Positions 1 to 9,801 are shown, numbered from the stretch's first letter. The stretch is DNA of 64,000 nt from Acidobacteriota bacterium (GCA_021799405.1 JAJZAL010000001.1:53961-117960), one strand, 5' to 3'. Notes: generated from the sequence alone by a model not told the origin. Program-made: numbers and translations.

Positions 1-25
1 AGATTTGTGAGAAGAGACGAACTTT

Positions 26-1108
26 TCAAGCGATGGGGGCACCCGCAGCGCGGTAGATGGCCTCCATTGCGAGCATGTCCTTGAGTCCTTCTTCGCCTGG
101 GGTTGCCGGTTGGGTGTTGTTGCGAATGCAGTCGGCGAAGTGATCGGCTTCCGCGGTGAACTGGTAGGGAAGCTCGCCAGGGCTGATTTCGTTGACAGGT
201 CCGTGGACGGTGGTGCCGTGGAACTTCAATCCGTCATACAGGAACGCCGGCTCAACCCAAAGATTGCCTTTGGTTCCGTCGATGCTGAGGAATGCGGGAG
301 CGATGTATCCATAAGAGGAGCCGCTCGATGCAATCGTGCCGGAGGGGAACCTCATTGTGAACTGGATGCTCTCTTCCACTTTTGCGAAGCGTGGGCCAGG
401 GATTTTGGTTGCCACCTGCGCAGAGAACGATGCGGGTTCTTCGCCTGCGATCCAGCGGATCGTGTTCAGTGGGTAGATGCCGAGATCGAGCAGCGAGCCT
501 CCGCCTGAAAGCTTGGGATCGAGCCGCCAGCCCTTGTATTTCGGGCCGTAAAACCCTCCCTGAAAGCCCTGGATTTCGCCAATGGCGCCGCTGCGAGCCA
601 TGCTGCGAATCTGCCGCCACATGGGGTCGTAATGGACGCGGTAGGCGATCATCAGCTTCACATTGTTTTCTCGGCAGGCGTCGATCATTTGCCGGCATTC
701 GGCTGAGGAGATCGCCATGGGTTTCTCGCAAAGGACATGCTTTCCTGCTTTAGCCGCGCGGATGGTGTATTCGGCGTGCATGCTATTGGGAAGACCGATA
801 TAAACCGCGTCGATGTCAGGGTTGTTGGCTATCTCGTCGTAATTTTCGTAGTTATAAACCGCCTTGGGAGAGACCCCGTAGAGGGCTTCGTATTTTGGAG
901 CTTTTTCCGTGGCGTGGCCTGTGACGAGTGCGGTCACCTTGCATTTGGTGGACAGAGCGCAGGCTCGCATGAAGATGTCCGAGATGGCTCCGAGGCCGAC
1001 AGGTGCAAAGCGCACTGGCTTGTGCTCCTCGGCGTGCACCGGAAGTGCGGTGGCGGCAGCGGCCATGAGGGAAAGCCTGGTGAAGTCGCGACGATCGATG
1101 GGACTCAT
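26..1108 (-). CDS. Tat-exported Gfo/Idh/MocA-family oxidoreductase
   Basis: The 360-residue product is an NAD(P)-dependent sugar or polyol dehydrogenase of the Gfo/Idh/MocA family. The N-terminus has a twin-arginine signal (RRDFTRLSLMAAAATALP, about residues 6-23), so the protein is probably exported folded with its cofactor. A Rossmann nucleotide-binding segment (VGLGAISDIFMRA) follows, and the family's EKP motif is present in HVLCEKPMA near residue 128. The start is supported by GGAGGAGAT just before the ATG. It lies 20 bp downstream of the SMP-30-like gene on the same strand, so the two probably form an operon for periplasmic sugar oxidation and lactone hydrolysis. The substrate cannot be read from sequence. 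Confidence 0.88.
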   Translation of the reverse strand: MSPIDRRDFTRLSLMAAAATALPVHAEEHKPVRFAPVGLGAISDIFMRACALSTKCKVTALVTGHATEKAPKYEALYGVSPKAVYNYENYDEIANNPDIDAVYIGLPNSMHAEYTIRAAKAGKHVLCEKPMAISSAECRQMIDACRENNVKLMIAYRVHYDPMWRQIRSMARSGAIGEIQGFQGGFYGPKYKGWRLDPKLSGGGSLLDLGIYPLNTIRWIAGEEPASFSAQVATKIPGPRFAKVEESIQFTMRFPSGTIASSGSSYGYIAPAFLSIDGTKGNLWVEPAFLYDGLKFHGTTVHGPVNEISPGELPYQFTAEADHFADCIRNNTQPATPGEEGLKDMLAMEAIYRAAGAPIA

Positions 1109-1128
1109 ATCTCCTCCAGATCATTGGG

Positions 1129-2145
1129 CTAGCGGCGAAACACGGGCAGGTAACCCTTCACGAGCGTGCGAATGCGGTAGACATGCGAAGTGTCCATGAT
1201 GTACAGCGTTGTTCCGTTGCCGCCCCACGCAAGGTTGGCGGCCACCTGCGGCAGCACGATCAGCCCCAGCACCTTGCCCTGCGGCGTGATGACGCGAATG
1301 CCTCCCGGCCCGGTTGTCCAGATGTTGCCGCGGCTGTCGATCTTCATGCCGTCGGGGATGCCCGGGCCTTCCTTGCCAGTAAAGTCGATGATGTCGTGCG
1401 GCGGCCCGACCGTACCATTTTTATGCAGCGGATAGGCGATGACCCGCTCGGCTGGGCCTGAGTTGTTGACATAGAGCGTTTTATTGTCGGGCGAGAGCGC
1501 GATGCCGTTCGGAAGGGTGAGATTCTTGATGATCGCTGTGAGTTTTCCGTTTTTGTAGTGGTAGACGCCGTTGAAGGGGATCTGCTTGAGGGGGCTATGG
1601 TCGCCGCCTTTCAAGCCATAGGGCGGGTCGGTAAAGAAAAACGAGCCATCGGGCAGAAACACAAGGTCATTGGGGCTGTTCAGGCGCTTGCCGTGGTACT
1701 TGTCGAAGAAAAGCACCGGTTTCAGATTGGGTGGTTTACCGACCAGCTTGACGACGGCGCGAGCATACTGCTCGCACATGACGACTGTGCCGTTCTTATC
1801 CGACGCCATGGCGTTGGGGCCGGTCTTGTGCCCATCGGGAAGTGCGTAGGGCCCGTGTTTGAAGTTAATGAGTACGGTGTCCTTGCCGTCCGGTGTTACG
1901 GCGTGCACCTCGTCGCCCTCTTCGTCGGAAAACCAAAGCCGGCCGTCCCGCCACATCGGGCCCTCGGTGAAGATATAACCGCCGGAGACGACCTGCGGTT
2001 CCACGCCGGGTGCAATGAGTTTATTGAGGGCTGGAGAAAGCCGGATCACTCTTAGGGAGGCTTTTGCCGGCTGTGCGTGCGAGGCAACTGGACAGGAAAG
2101 CCCAAGGGAAACTGCAACAACGGCAATCGTGGAGAAGGTACGCAT
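1129..2145 (-). CDS. Secreted SMP-30/gluconolactonase-like beta-propeller protein
   Basis: The 338-residue protein has an N-terminal signal peptide ending near SHAQ and the repeating blades of the SMP-30/gluconolactonase/LRE family (EGPMWRDGRLWFSDEEG, NSPNDLVFLPDGSFFFTDPP, LPNGIALSPDNKTLYVNNS). Such proteins are calcium-dependent lactonases. The conserved E, N and D metal-binding positions appear to lie in these blocks. AAGGAG four bases before the ATG supports the start. It is transcribed ahead of the exported Gfo/Idh/MocA oxidoreductase, which fits oxidation of a sugar to a lactone followed by hydrolysis. The pairing is inference from position. Confidence 0.85.
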   Translation of the reverse strand: MRTFSTIAVVAVSLGLSCPVASHAQPAKASLRVIRLSPALNKLIAPGVEPQVVSGGYIFTEGPMWRDGRLWFSDEEGDEVHAVTPDGKDTVLINFKHGPYALPDGHKTGPNAMASDKNGTVVMCEQYARAVVKLVGKPPNLKPVLFFDKYHGKRLNSPNDLVFLPDGSFFFTDPPYGLKGGDHSPLKQIPFNGVYHYKNGKLTAIIKNLTLPNGIALSPDNKTLYVNNSGPAERVIAYPLHKNGTVGPPHDIIDFTGKEGPGIPDGMKIDSRGNIWTTGPGGIRVITPQGKVLGLIVLPQVAANLAWGGNGTTLYIMDTSHVYRIRTLVKGYLPVFRR

Positions 2146-2335
2146 GAAACTCCTTGGTGTGGCGGAGCGCCGAATGGGACGCTCTCTGCAGGATTAAACG
2201 CGGATTTGAACCGCAGGCTCAAACGTTCAGGTGATGCGCACCATTCAGCCAGCAGTGAGGCGTTAGTTACGCGGAGCCAATAATAAGACGATTTACTAGC
2301 ATCCTGCAATGTGATTGATCAGGGTGATTCCGGAG

Positions 2336-2385
2336 AAATGTGAGCGGTGGCCAGGGACGGGATCGAACCGCCGACGCCGGCCTTT
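2336..2385. repeat. Direct repeat copy 1 (tRNA-Phe 3' half duplication)
   Basis: This 50-base stretch matches 2450-2499 with one substitution (position 10, c for t). The offset is 114 bp. It contains the T arm, acceptor 3' strand and 3' flank of tRNA-Phe, then diverges inside the anticodon loop. Confidence 0.9.
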
Positions 2386-2391
2386 GAGGGA
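2345..2391 (-). pseudogene. Truncated tRNA-Phe remnant (3' half only)
   Basis: On the minus strand this segment repeats the variable region, T arm and acceptor 3' strand of the adjacent intact tRNA-Phe. The upstream sequence has no matching 5' acceptor strand or D arm, so it cannot fold as a tRNA. The 3' terminus reads ACCG instead of ACCA. It appears to be a duplication or integration scar, not a working gene. Confidence 0.8.
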
Positions 2392-2449
2392 CCGCGGACT
2401 ACATTATTGCGCTTGCGCCCAGAGATTGAGCGCGGCAGAAGTGAAACGG

Positions 2450-2499
2450 AAATGTGAGTGGTGGCCAGGGACGGGATCGAACCGCCGACGCCGGCCTTT
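2450..2499. repeat. Direct repeat copy 2 (within and beyond tRNA-Phe)
   Basis: This copy overlaps the functional tRNA-Phe 3' half and 9 bases of its downstream flank. It matches 2336-2385 at 49 of 50 positions. Because the repeat extends past the tRNA end, tandem duplication and site-specific integration both remain possible. Confidence 0.9.
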
Positions 2500-2533
2500 T
2501 CAGGGCCGCGCTCTACCACTGAGCTACCTGGCC
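2459..2533 (-). tRNA. tRNA-Phe (GAA)
   Basis: The minus strand folds as a complete cloverleaf. The acceptor stem is GGCCAGG/CCTGGCC and the D arm is GCTC...GAGC. The anticodon stem is CGGCC/GGCCG around loop CTGAAAA, giving anticodon GAA. The T loop is TTCGATC. The discriminator A is followed by an encoded CCA. The gene stands alone, not in a tRNA cluster. Confidence 0.97.
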
Positions 2534-2783
2534 TTGGAGATCCAAGGGCGCTGAAGGGTTCAGCGCGGGTGGTCGGAGGGCGATTCAGGGAGCGGGCTGG
2601 CTCAACTCCAAATAACCTCAACAACCTGACGTAGTATAGCAGACCGGCCGGGGCGGTTTCCGGGTGTCTGATTGTGCTCGGCAAGTGTGAAAATTCTGAC
2701 TCGAAGAGGGGTGTGAGGGCGGGTTTTTCTGTTGAAGCGACTAAACTTGTGCCACGACTCAATTTTCAGGAGTGTTTGGCTTG

Positions 2784-4343
2784 ATGAGACAAGGAAATGG
2801 TCTGGCGCCCGTGAGATGGCTGATATTGCTGAGCGTGGTGTGCGGAGTCCTTGCGGTTTCGGCGGCCAGGGCACAGGAGAGCGCTGCCGAGGTGAGAACG
2901 GCGCGCGCATTCGCGGAGGCGCGGCAGGAAGGACAGCCGGAGCTCGAAATGTTCCTGCGTAAGATGCCGAAGGGCGCCGATTTGCATATGCATTTGTCGG
3001 GGGCTGTCTACGCCGAGACATTTCTGAAGGATGCTGCGGAGGATCATCTGTGTGTGAATGTGGCGGGGCTGCGGTTTGACCCGAAATATCACGCGCCGGA
3101 TTGCCCCAAGGGGGATGTCGCTGCGTCAACGTTGCCGGAGGATGAGCACCTATACAGCGAGATGGTGGATTCGTTTTCGATGCGGACGTTTGTGCCGGTG
3201 ACGGGCGACTCAGGCCACGACTGGTTCTTTGATACGTTCGGCCGGTTCAGCGGCCTTTCGACGAGCCATCGCGGCGAGTGGGTGAACGACGTGGCGACAC
3301 GGGCCGCGGGACAGAACGAACAGTACCTGGAGCTCATGGTGACGCCGAATTTTGCGGAAGCGGCGAAGCTGGCCGAAAAGGTAGGATTCGACCCAAATTT
3401 TGCGCAGTACAGGCAGAAGCTGTTGGCGGCGGGTATCCGCAAGGAGGAGCCGGCGATTCGGAAGATGTTTTCGACGATGCTTGAGCAAAAGCGGGAACTG
3501 GAGCATTGCGGGACGCCAAAGGCGACGGCGGCCTGTGGGGTGAAAGTGCGATTCCTGTACCAGGTGCTGCGAGATATGCCTCCGCCGGATGTATTTGCGC
3601 AGATTCTGCTGGGATTTGAAGTGTCGTCGACAGATCCGGATGTGGTAGGGATCAACCTGGTGCAGCCGGAGGATGGGTATTACTCGCTGAAGGACTACAC
3701 GATGCACATGGAGATGATCCATGTCCTGCACGAGTTTTATCCGAAGGTGAACATTACTCTGCATGCGGGCGAATTGACGATGGGTATGGTACCGCCGAAG
3801 GATCTGCGGTTCCACATTCGGCAGGCTGTGGAAATTGCGGGCGCGGAGCGCATTGGTCATGGAGTGGACATTGCGTATGAAAATCACCCGATAGAGCTGC
3901 TGCACGAGATGGCGCGGAAGCACATCATGGTTGAGATCAACCTGACGAGCAACGCGGATATTCTGGGGGTGAAGGGCAAAGATCATCCGTTTATGCTGTA
4001 CCGGAAGTATGGCGTGCCGGTGGCGCTCTCGACAGATGACGAGGGCGTGGAGCGGATCGATTTAACGCATGAATATGTGCGCGCGGCCGAGACTTATCCG
4101 CTGACGTACGAGGATATGAAACTACTGGCGCGGACATCGATTGCGCACGCGTTTTTGCCGGGTAAGAGCCTGTGGGTGCGTTACACGCCGGAGCGACTGA
4201 CGACGCCGGTCCCGGCGTGCAGAGGGCAGCTTGGCAACGCGAAGCCCACGGGAGCATGCGCACAACTGGTGGATCACAGCCAGAAGGCGCAGGAAGAGTG
4301 GGAGCTGGAGCGGAGATTTCAATTGTTCGAGGCAAGTTTTTAA
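2784..4343 (+). CDS. Exported adenosine deaminase-like metal hydrolase
   Basis: The product belongs to the adenosine/AMP deaminase branch of the amidohydrolase superfamily and resembles secreted ADGF-type enzymes. It has a signal peptide ending at SAARAQ, then the zinc-site motifs in order: HxH (DLHMHLSGA, near residue 70), HAGEL, RIGHGVDI and the metal-binding STDDEG. These residues indicate a catalytically competent deaminase that would act outside the cytoplasm. At about 520 residues it is much longer than the cytosolic enzyme (about 350), as expected for the secreted type. An in-frame GTG exists at 2772 and a TTG at 2781; the ATG chosen gives the better signal peptide. The stop is 3 bp from the next gene, implying coupling. 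Confidence 0.88.
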   Translation: MRQGNGLAPVRWLILLSVVCGVLAVSAARAQESAAEVRTARAFAEARQEGQPELEMFLRKMPKGADLHMHLSGAVYAETFLKDAAEDHLCVNVAGLRFDPKYHAPDCPKGDVAASTLPEDEHLYSEMVDSFSMRTFVPVTGDSGHDWFFDTFGRFSGLSTSHRGEWVNDVATRAAGQNEQYLELMVTPNFAEAAKLAEKVGFDPNFAQYRQKLLAAGIRKEEPAIRKMFSTMLEQKRELEHCGTPKATAACGVKVRFLYQVLRDMPPPDVFAQILLGFEVSSTDPDVVGINLVQPEDGYYSLKDYTMHMEMIHVLHEFYPKVNITLHAGELTMGMVPPKDLRFHIRQAVEIAGAERIGHGVDIAYENHPIELLHEMARKHIMVEINLTSNADILGVKGKDHPFMLYRKYGVPVALSTDDEGVERIDLTHEYVRAAETYPLTYEDMKLLARTSIAHAFLPGKSLWVRYTPERLTTPVPACRGQLGNAKPTGACAQLVDHSQKAQEEWELERRFQLFEASF

Positions 4344-4346
4344 GGC

Positions 4347-5618
4347 ATGCGGATTGTACTGACGACATTTGGGACGTTTGGCGACGTCAATCCACTGATT
4401 GGGCTATCGCTGGAATTGAAGCGGCGCGGGCATGCACCCGTGCTGGCGATTCCGGAGATGTTTCGCGAGAAGATTGAACCGTTGGGCATTGAGTTTGCGC
4501 GTGTGCGGCCAGACCAGGATCCGCATGACAAGCGGCTTGTGGCGATGATTTACGACATCAAGCACGGGACCGAACGAGGACTGCGGGAGTTTCTGTTTCC
4601 GTCGATTCGCGAAAGCTATGAAGATTTGCTGGAAGCCGTGAGCGCGAAGGGCGGGGCGGATTTGCTGGTGGCTGGTGAACTGGCGTATGCGGCTCCGATT
4701 GTGGCCGAAAAGACCGGAGTACCATGGGCGAGCTATGTGCTGGCTCCATTTTCATTTTTTTCAGCCTATGATCCGCCGGTACTGCCGCCGTATCCGCTTT
4801 TGGCGAAGGTGCAAGCAGTGGTGCCCGGAACCGGCCAAGTGGTAGCGCGGTTTGCTCGCTACGTAACGCGGAAGTGGCCGGAACCGATATACGAGTTGCG
4901 CAGAGAGTTGGGGCTGCCGCGCGGCAAGGATCCCATTTTTGACGCGAAGCACTCGGAGCGGCTGGCGCTGGCGCTGTTTTCGAGCGTGCTGGGTGAGAAG
5001 CAACTGGATTGGCCGGAGCATACGCGGATTACCGGGTTTGTGTACTACGACGGGGATGCGGGTGTGCAGGAACTGGCGCCGGAGTTGAGGCAGTTTTTGG
5101 AGTCTGGACCTGCGCCGGTTGTGTTTACGCTGGGTTCGGCGGCAGTGCTGGACGCGGGGAGCTTTTACGAAGAGAGCGCGCGTTTGGCGGAAGAGTTGAA
5201 TCAGCGTGCCGTGCTACTGGTGGGCAATGAGCCGGGGAATTATCCGAAGCGGAAGCTGCCGGACAGCATCTTTGTGGCGGAGTATGCGCCGTACTCGCGG
5301 ATTTTGCCGTATGCATCCGTGGTCGTGCATCAGGGCGGAGTGGGGACGACAGCGCAGACGTTGCGTGCGGGCAAGCCGATGCTGGTGATGCCATACAGTC
5401 ACGACCAGCCGGACAATGCGCGGAGGGTGCGGCGGCTGGGCGTGGCGGAGGTGATTGGGCGTCCGCAATATAACGCGCGGACAGCGATGCGGCCACTGCG
5501 CGCGCTGCTGGAAAAGCCGACCTATGCGCGGAGGGCGGTTGAAATTGCACATGCCGTTCGAGCCGAGCATGGGGCACAGACAGCGTGTTCGGCGCTGGAA
5601 GAGATCTTCAAGAAGTAG
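4347..5618 (+). CDS. UGT/MGT-type glycosyltransferase
   Basis: This 423-residue GT-B fold enzyme resembles macrolide and sterol glycosyltransferases (GT1/GT28). The N-terminus has TFGTFGDVNPLIGLSLELK, an acceptor-domain start typical of the family. The C-terminal donor-binding motif is seen in VVVHQGGVGTTAQTLRAGKP followed by PYSHDQPDNA. It would transfer a sugar from a nucleotide-sugar to a small lipophilic acceptor, probably at the cytoplasmic membrane. It begins 3 bp after the adenosine deaminase-like gene. The acceptor is unknown and the functional link between these two genes is unclear. Confidence 0.85.
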   Translation: MRIVLTTFGTFGDVNPLIGLSLELKRRGHAPVLAIPEMFREKIEPLGIEFARVRPDQDPHDKRLVAMIYDIKHGTERGLREFLFPSIRESYEDLLEAVSAKGGADLLVAGELAYAAPIVAEKTGVPWASYVLAPFSFFSAYDPPVLPPYPLLAKVQAVVPGTGQVVARFARYVTRKWPEPIYELRRELGLPRGKDPIFDAKHSERLALALFSSVLGEKQLDWPEHTRITGFVYYDGDAGVQELAPELRQFLESGPAPVVFTLGSAAVLDAGSFYEESARLAEELNQRAVLLVGNEPGNYPKRKLPDSIFVAEYAPYSRILPYASVVVHQGGVGTTAQTLRAGKPMLVMPYSHDQPDNARRVRRLGVAEVIGRPQYNARTAMRPLRALLEKPTYARRAVEIAHAVRAEHGAQTACSALEEIFKK

Positions 5619-5688
5619 CAAAAGTATGGCCGCCGAGAGATTCGACCAAGGCAGTGTTTCGCGAAAAGTGGATCTGTAATCGACGTAG

Positions 5689-6636
5689 TTACGGTTTTGG
5701 CGGAGTGGGATTGGCGGCGGTGAAGGGCGAGCAGCAGGGTTTTTCGACGGGAGTGTATTCCATCAGCTCGACTCGGGCATCGTCCGGCGCGTAGACGTTG
5801 AACTGCCATTTGCCGTCGCGGCCGATCTGCGGGCCGTTGTAGCGGTTACTCTTGAGCCGGCCTTCCTTGCTCAGCGTGGTGACGGCCTGCTCCATGTTGA
5901 CGATGCCGATGGAGAAGTGGTCGAGGATGCCAAGCTGCTGCTTGGAAATGTGCGCGGGGATGCCGCTGCCGGAGGGTCCGCTGGTGAGCATGTATTCGAT
6001 CCAGTCGTGGCCGTTGGGAACCTGTTGGGATACCCAGTCGATTTTGCCGGGCTTCATGCCGCCGTACCAGTAGGGGCGGAAGCCGAGGATGGTGCGATAG
6101 AAGGTGTCTTCTTTGGCGCGGCTGTGGACCATGAAACCAAAGTGGATCATGTGGCGGCCGATGGGGTCCGCGCCGGCCATGGAGACGCCGTGTGGCGGCG
6201 GTTGTACGAACTGGACGTGGTTGCCTTCGGGGTCGAGGACATTGAACCAGTAGCTGCCGTCGGAGGCATGGCTCACATGAGCGGGCACCTTGATGCCGCG
6301 CGACTGGAGATAGAGGCGCAGCTGGCGGGCGTTGGTGGTGAGGAAGCCGATCTGGGCGAGGCGGTTGACGCCTTCGTTGGCGGGCAGGGGCAGGATTTCG
6401 ACGAATTGGTCTGAGTCGATGTAATAGCGCGCGCCGGCGGAATTTTCGGGGTCAGACATCTTTTTGAGGCCGATGTCGTGTACGTAGAAATGCTGGGACT
6501 CGACGGGATGCGAGGAATAGAAGGAGATGTGCGAAATGCCGGTGATTGGCGGGCGAGCGGGTTGCTGTGCCATGGCCGGAGCAAGGGCCGCGAGCGGCAG
6601 GGCAAGCGTTGCGGCGAAGGTAATCAAACGTTTCAT
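5689..6636 (-). CDS. Exported VOC (glyoxalase-fold) family protein
   Basis: The 315-residue protein has a signal peptide (MKRLITFAATLALPLAALAP) and two vicinal-oxygen-chelate modules, visible from ISHISFYSSHPVESQHFY and LDHFSIGIVNMEQAVTTL. VOC proteins include dioxygenases, isomerases and resistance proteins, and substrate cannot be assigned. The start is set by AGGAG seven bases upstream of this ATG; an in-frame upstream start at 6666 lacks one. It is divergent from alaS across about 140 bp that contain a small inverted repeat (TACTCC-TTC-GGAGTA, 6673-6687). Confidence 0.8.
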   Translation of the reverse strand: MKRLITFAATLALPLAALAPAMAQQPARPPITGISHISFYSSHPVESQHFYVHDIGLKKMSDPENSAGARYYIDSDQFVEILPLPANEGVNRLAQIGFLTTNARQLRLYLQSRGIKVPAHVSHASDGSYWFNVLDPEGNHVQFVQPPPHGVSMAGADPIGRHMIHFGFMVHSRAKEDTFYRTILGFRPYWYGGMKPGKIDWVSQQVPNGHDWIEYMLTSGPSGSGIPAHISKQQLGILDHFSIGIVNMEQAVTTLSKEGRLKSNRYNGPQIGRDGKWQFNVYAPDDARVELMEYTPVEKPCCSPFTAANPTPPKP

Positions 6637-6765
6637 TGGGCGGCTCCTGGCGAGAATAATCGCCAAACAGGATACTCCTTCGGAGTAAGAGTGGTATACC
6701 CGGGCGGGTGCGGGCGTATGGAAAGCAGGCGACCCTGTTGGCGCGCCGAATACGACTCTCTTGAT

Positions 6766-6771
6766 TACACT
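6766..6771 (+). promoter_or_regulatory. Putative -10 box for leaderless alaS transcript
   Basis: TACACT ends six bases before the alaS ATG and no Shine-Dalgarno sequence is visible between them. With a normal 6-7 base distance to the transcription start, the mRNA would begin at or next to the start codon. No -35 box is obvious. Confidence 0.45.
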
Positions 6772-6777
6772 TAAGAC

Positions 6778-9693
6778 ATGCCTTTCCGCTCTGGATCTGA
6801 CATTCGCGAGACCTTTCTACGCTTTTTTGAGAGCAAGGGACACCGTCGTGTCCATTCTTCGTCACTCGTTCCGGCGAACGACCCCACGTTGCTGTTTACC
6901 AACGCAGGGATGAACCAGTTCAAGGATGTGTTCCTTGGGTTGGAGCAGCGAGATTATGTGCGGGCGACGACCTCGCAGAAGTGTGTGCGGGCGGGCGGCA
7001 AGCACAACGATCTGGAGAACGTGGGGTTTACGCGGCGTCACCACACGTTTTTTGAAATGCTGGGGAATTTCAGCTTTGGCGACTACTTCAAGCGCGAGGC
7101 GATTGCCTATGCGTGGGAACTGGTGACATCGCCGGAGTGGTTCGGGCTGCCGAAGGACCGGCTTTACGTGACAATCTTCAAGGGCGAGAACGGGGTTCCG
7201 CGGGATGAGGAGGCGTACGAGCTGTGGCGCGGACAGGGGGTTCCGGCGGAGCGTATTTTCGAGTTCGGGACAAAAGACAACTTCTGGCAGATGGGCGATA
7301 CGGGGCCATGCGGGCCATGCTCGGAGATTTTCTACGATATGGGGCTGGAGGCGGCGGAAACGCCGGGGGTGGACAAGCCGTTTGGGCAGGACGATGCGCG
7401 GTACGTGGAGATCTGGAACCTGGTATTCATGCAGTTTGATCGGTCGTCGAACGGGGAGTTGGCGCTGCTGCCGAAGCCGTCGATTGATACAGGCGCGGGA
7501 CTGGAGCGGCTGGCCGCGGTGATGCAGGGGAAGATCAGTAATTTTGATACGGATTTGTTCATACCACTAATACAAAGGGCGGCGGAGCTGACGCTCACGA
7601 AATACGGGGACGGCGGTTCGCCGAGCGATGCATCGCTCAGGATTATTGCGGACCATGCGCGGGCGGCGACGTTTTTGATCAGCGATGGTGTGCTGCCGGC
7701 GAACGAAGGGCGCGGGTATGTACTGAGGAAGATTTTGCGGCGCGGGATTCGGCACGGGCGGCTGTTGGGGCAGGAGCAGCCGTTCATGGGTCAGATGGTG
7801 TATGCGGTGCGGGATGAGATGCAGGCGGCGTATCCGGAGCTGAAGGAGAGCGCCGAGCGCGTGGCGAAAGTGGTGGAGGGTGAGGAGCGGCAGTTTGCAC
7901 GGGTGCTGGAGATTGGATCGGGCCGGCTTTCGCAACACATCAAGAGTCTGGTTCGCGATTGGCAGGACCATGCATTTGCCATAGCAATGAACGCTGCTGG
8001 TTTAAGCAATCCAGAGATAGAGGCTCTCGACCCAATCGTTCATGCGATCGAGCCGACCAATACTGGTGTAGAGGTACGCGAGCGCATTTACCGCAGTTGC
8101 CGAGATCTGTCTATTGCCCCGGATCAAACCTACCTGTTCCTTCAAGAGCTGAATAAGTGGCTTGAAATCCAAAGGCAGAAGAACTTGATGGTGGATGGCA
8201 GATTTGGCTTTCATCTTTATGAGACGTATGGGTTGCCGCTGGATTTCATGATGGACGCGGCGCGAGATGCGGGCATCAAGTTTGATCTGACGGGGTTTGA
8301 AGAAGCACGGGCCGAAGAGCAGGCGCGGGCGCGCGCGTCGTGGAAGGGCGGTGCGAAGCAGTCGGCGAGCCCGGTGTTTCTACAGTTGCCGAAGACGGAG
8401 TTTGAGGGCTACCGCAAGCTGCGCGTGGACGGCGCCGAGGTGCTGGCCATTGTGAAAGATGGGCTGGGCGTGAAGGCGGCGAATCCGGGCGACACGGTGG
8501 AAGTGGTGCTGAACACGACGAGTTTCTATGCGGATTCGGGCGGGCAGATTGGGGACCATGGGTGGTTGTATTCGGAGGATCACAACTCGGTGGTGGCCGA
8601 AGTGAGCGGCTGCACAAAGCCGGTGCAGGGCGTGTTTGCGCACAAGGCGGTGCTACGGCAGACGCTGGTAGTGGGCGACAAGGTGGACACGGTGGTAGAT
8701 GCGGATTTCCGCGCAGCGACGCGGCGGAATCATACCGGTACGCACCTTTTACATGCCGCGTTGCGGGAGGTGCTGGGCGCGCATGTGAAACAGGCCGGGT
8801 CGCTGGTGGAGCCGGGACGGCTGCGGTTTGACTTTTCGCACTTTGCGCAGATTGCCGATGAGGAACTGCAGGACATTGAGGACATCATCAACAAGGAAGT
8901 GCTAAAGAACACGAAGGTGGAGACGCTGGAGGATGTTCCGATAGATGTGGCCGTGAATGAGTATCACGCGATGGCGCTGTTTGGCGAGAAGTATGGTGAG
9001 CGCGTGCGCGTAGTGAAGATTGGCGACTTTTCGACGGAGCTTTGCGGTGGAACGCACACGGGCGCAACGGGCGAGATTGGCGTGGTGAAGCTGGTGAGCG
9101 AAGGCAGTGTTTCTTCTGGCGTGCGGCGCGTGGAGGCGGTGACGGGTCTGGGCGCGCTGCGGGAGTTTCGGCGGGATTATGAAGTGGCCCAGGTGGCGGT
9201 ACAGGTGGCACCGAGCGCGGAGTTGTCTCCGGCAGAGGCACTGAAGCAGCGGCTGGCGGCACAGGATGAGGAGATGAAGAAGCTGCGGCGCGAGCTCGAT
9301 GAGATGCGGATGAAGTCCGCGGCGAAAGCGATTGCCGGCGCGGCGGATGAGGCAGTAGAGGTGGACGACATCAAGGTACTGGCGCAGCGCGTGGACGGCG
9401 TAGACCGCGGACAGATGCGGACGCTAGTGGATAATCTGCGGACGAAGCTTGGGTCGGGTGTGGTGGTGCTGGGTTCTGCGCAGGAAGATGGCAAGGTGGC
9501 GCTGATTGTGGGCGTAACCAAGGATCTGACCGGGCGGGTACAGGCCGGGAAGATTGTGGCGCAGGTGGCGAAAAAAGTTGGCGGCAGCGGCGGTGGACGG
9601 CCGGACATGGCCGAGGCGGGAGGGAAGGATGCTTCGCAACTGGATGCCGCGCTCAAGAGTGTTCCCGCAGTGGTGAAGGAATTGGTGGGGTAG
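6778..9693 (+). CDS. alaS: Alanyl-tRNA synthetase with in-frame insertion
   Basis: AlaRS charges tRNA-Ala and deacylates mischarged Ser/Gly-tRNA. The class II catalytic core opens at [20 protein letters not shown]. The editing domain has the zinc motif HTGTHLLH and the CGGTH block. The C-terminal C-Ala region ends with [14 protein letters not shown]. At 971 residues it is about 80-100 longer than usual AlaRS (about 870-890). The excess lies at residues about 384-475, between [16 protein letters not shown] and [15 protein letters not shown], where homologs have a short linker. That stretch uses noticeably more A/T-ending codons than the rest. All editing and catalytic motifs remain, so the enzyme should be functional. 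It is monocistronic. Confidence 0.97.
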   Translation: MPFRSGSDIRETFLRFFESKGHRRVHSSSLVPANDPTLLFTNAGMNQFKDVFLGLEQRDYVRATTSQKCVRAGGKHNDLENVGFTRRHHTFFEMLGNFSFGDYFKREAIAYAWELVTSPEWFGLPKDRLYVTIFKGENGVPRDEEAYELWRGQGVPAERIFEFGTKDNFWQMGDTGPCGPCSEIFYDMGLEAAETPGVDKPFGQDDARYVEIWNLVFMQFDRSSNGELALLPKPSIDTGAGLERLAAVMQGKISNFDTDLFIPLIQRAAELTLTKYGDGGSPSDASLRIIADHARAATFLISDGVLPANEGRGYVLRKILRRGIRHGRLLGQEQPFMGQMVYAVRDEMQAAYPELKESAERVAKVVEGEERQFARVLEIGSGRLSQHIKSLVRDWQDHAFAIAMNAAGLSNPEIEALDPIVHAIEPTNTGVEVRERIYRSCRDLSIAPDQTYLFLQELNKWLEIQRQKNLMVDGRFGFHLYETYGLPLDFMMDAARDAGIKFDLTGFEEARAEEQARARASWKGGAKQSASPVFLQLPKTEFEGYRKLRVDGAEVLAIVKDGLGVKAANPGDTVEVVLNTTSFYADSGGQIGDHGWLYSEDHNSVVAEVSGCTKPVQGVFAHKAVLRQTLVVGDKVDTVVDADFRAATRRNHTGTHLLHAALREVLGAHVKQAGSLVEPGRLRFDFSHFAQIADEELQDIEDIINKEVLKNTKVETLEDVPIDVAVNEYHAMALFGEKYGERVRVVKIGDFSTELCGGTHTGATGEIGVVKLVSEGSVSSGVRRVEAVTGLGALREFRRDYEVAQVAVQVAPSAELSPAEALKQRLAAQDEEMKKLRRELDEMRMKSAAKAIAGAADEAVEVDDIKVLAQRVDGVDRGQMRTLVDNLRTKLGSGVVVLGSAQEDGKVALIVGVTKDLTGRVQAGKIVAQVAKKVGGSGGGRPDMAEAGGKDASQLDAALKSVPAVVKELVG
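7930..8205 (+). other. Foreign-looking in-frame insertion inside alaS
   Basis: About 270 bases, open in the alaS frame, encode a mainly helical segment (starts near [18 protein letters not shown], ends near [16 protein letters not shown]) not expected in AlaRS. Codons such as tta, ttt, aat and ata are frequent here and rare in the flanks. I recognise no domain. It lacks the Cys/Ser and His-Asn residues of an intein and is too short for one. Confidence 0.6.
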
Positions 9694-9801
9694 CGGCGCG
9701 GATTTCAGACGGATGTGGGCTTTTCCCGTTTCGGATGTTGGGGGCGCGGTTGCGGGTTTCAAGCTGGATTCCCCCTGAAGTGAGAGGGGCGCGGGGCTTC
9801 C

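Noticed and set aside
2345..2430. Second tRNA gene next to tRNA-Phe
   Set aside because: Only the 3' half is homologous; no 5' acceptor strand or D arm can pair, and the terminal CCA is altered.
7930..8205. Intein in AlaRS
   Set aside because: Too short, lacks splice-junction Cys/Ser and terminal His-Asn, and is not at an active-site motif.
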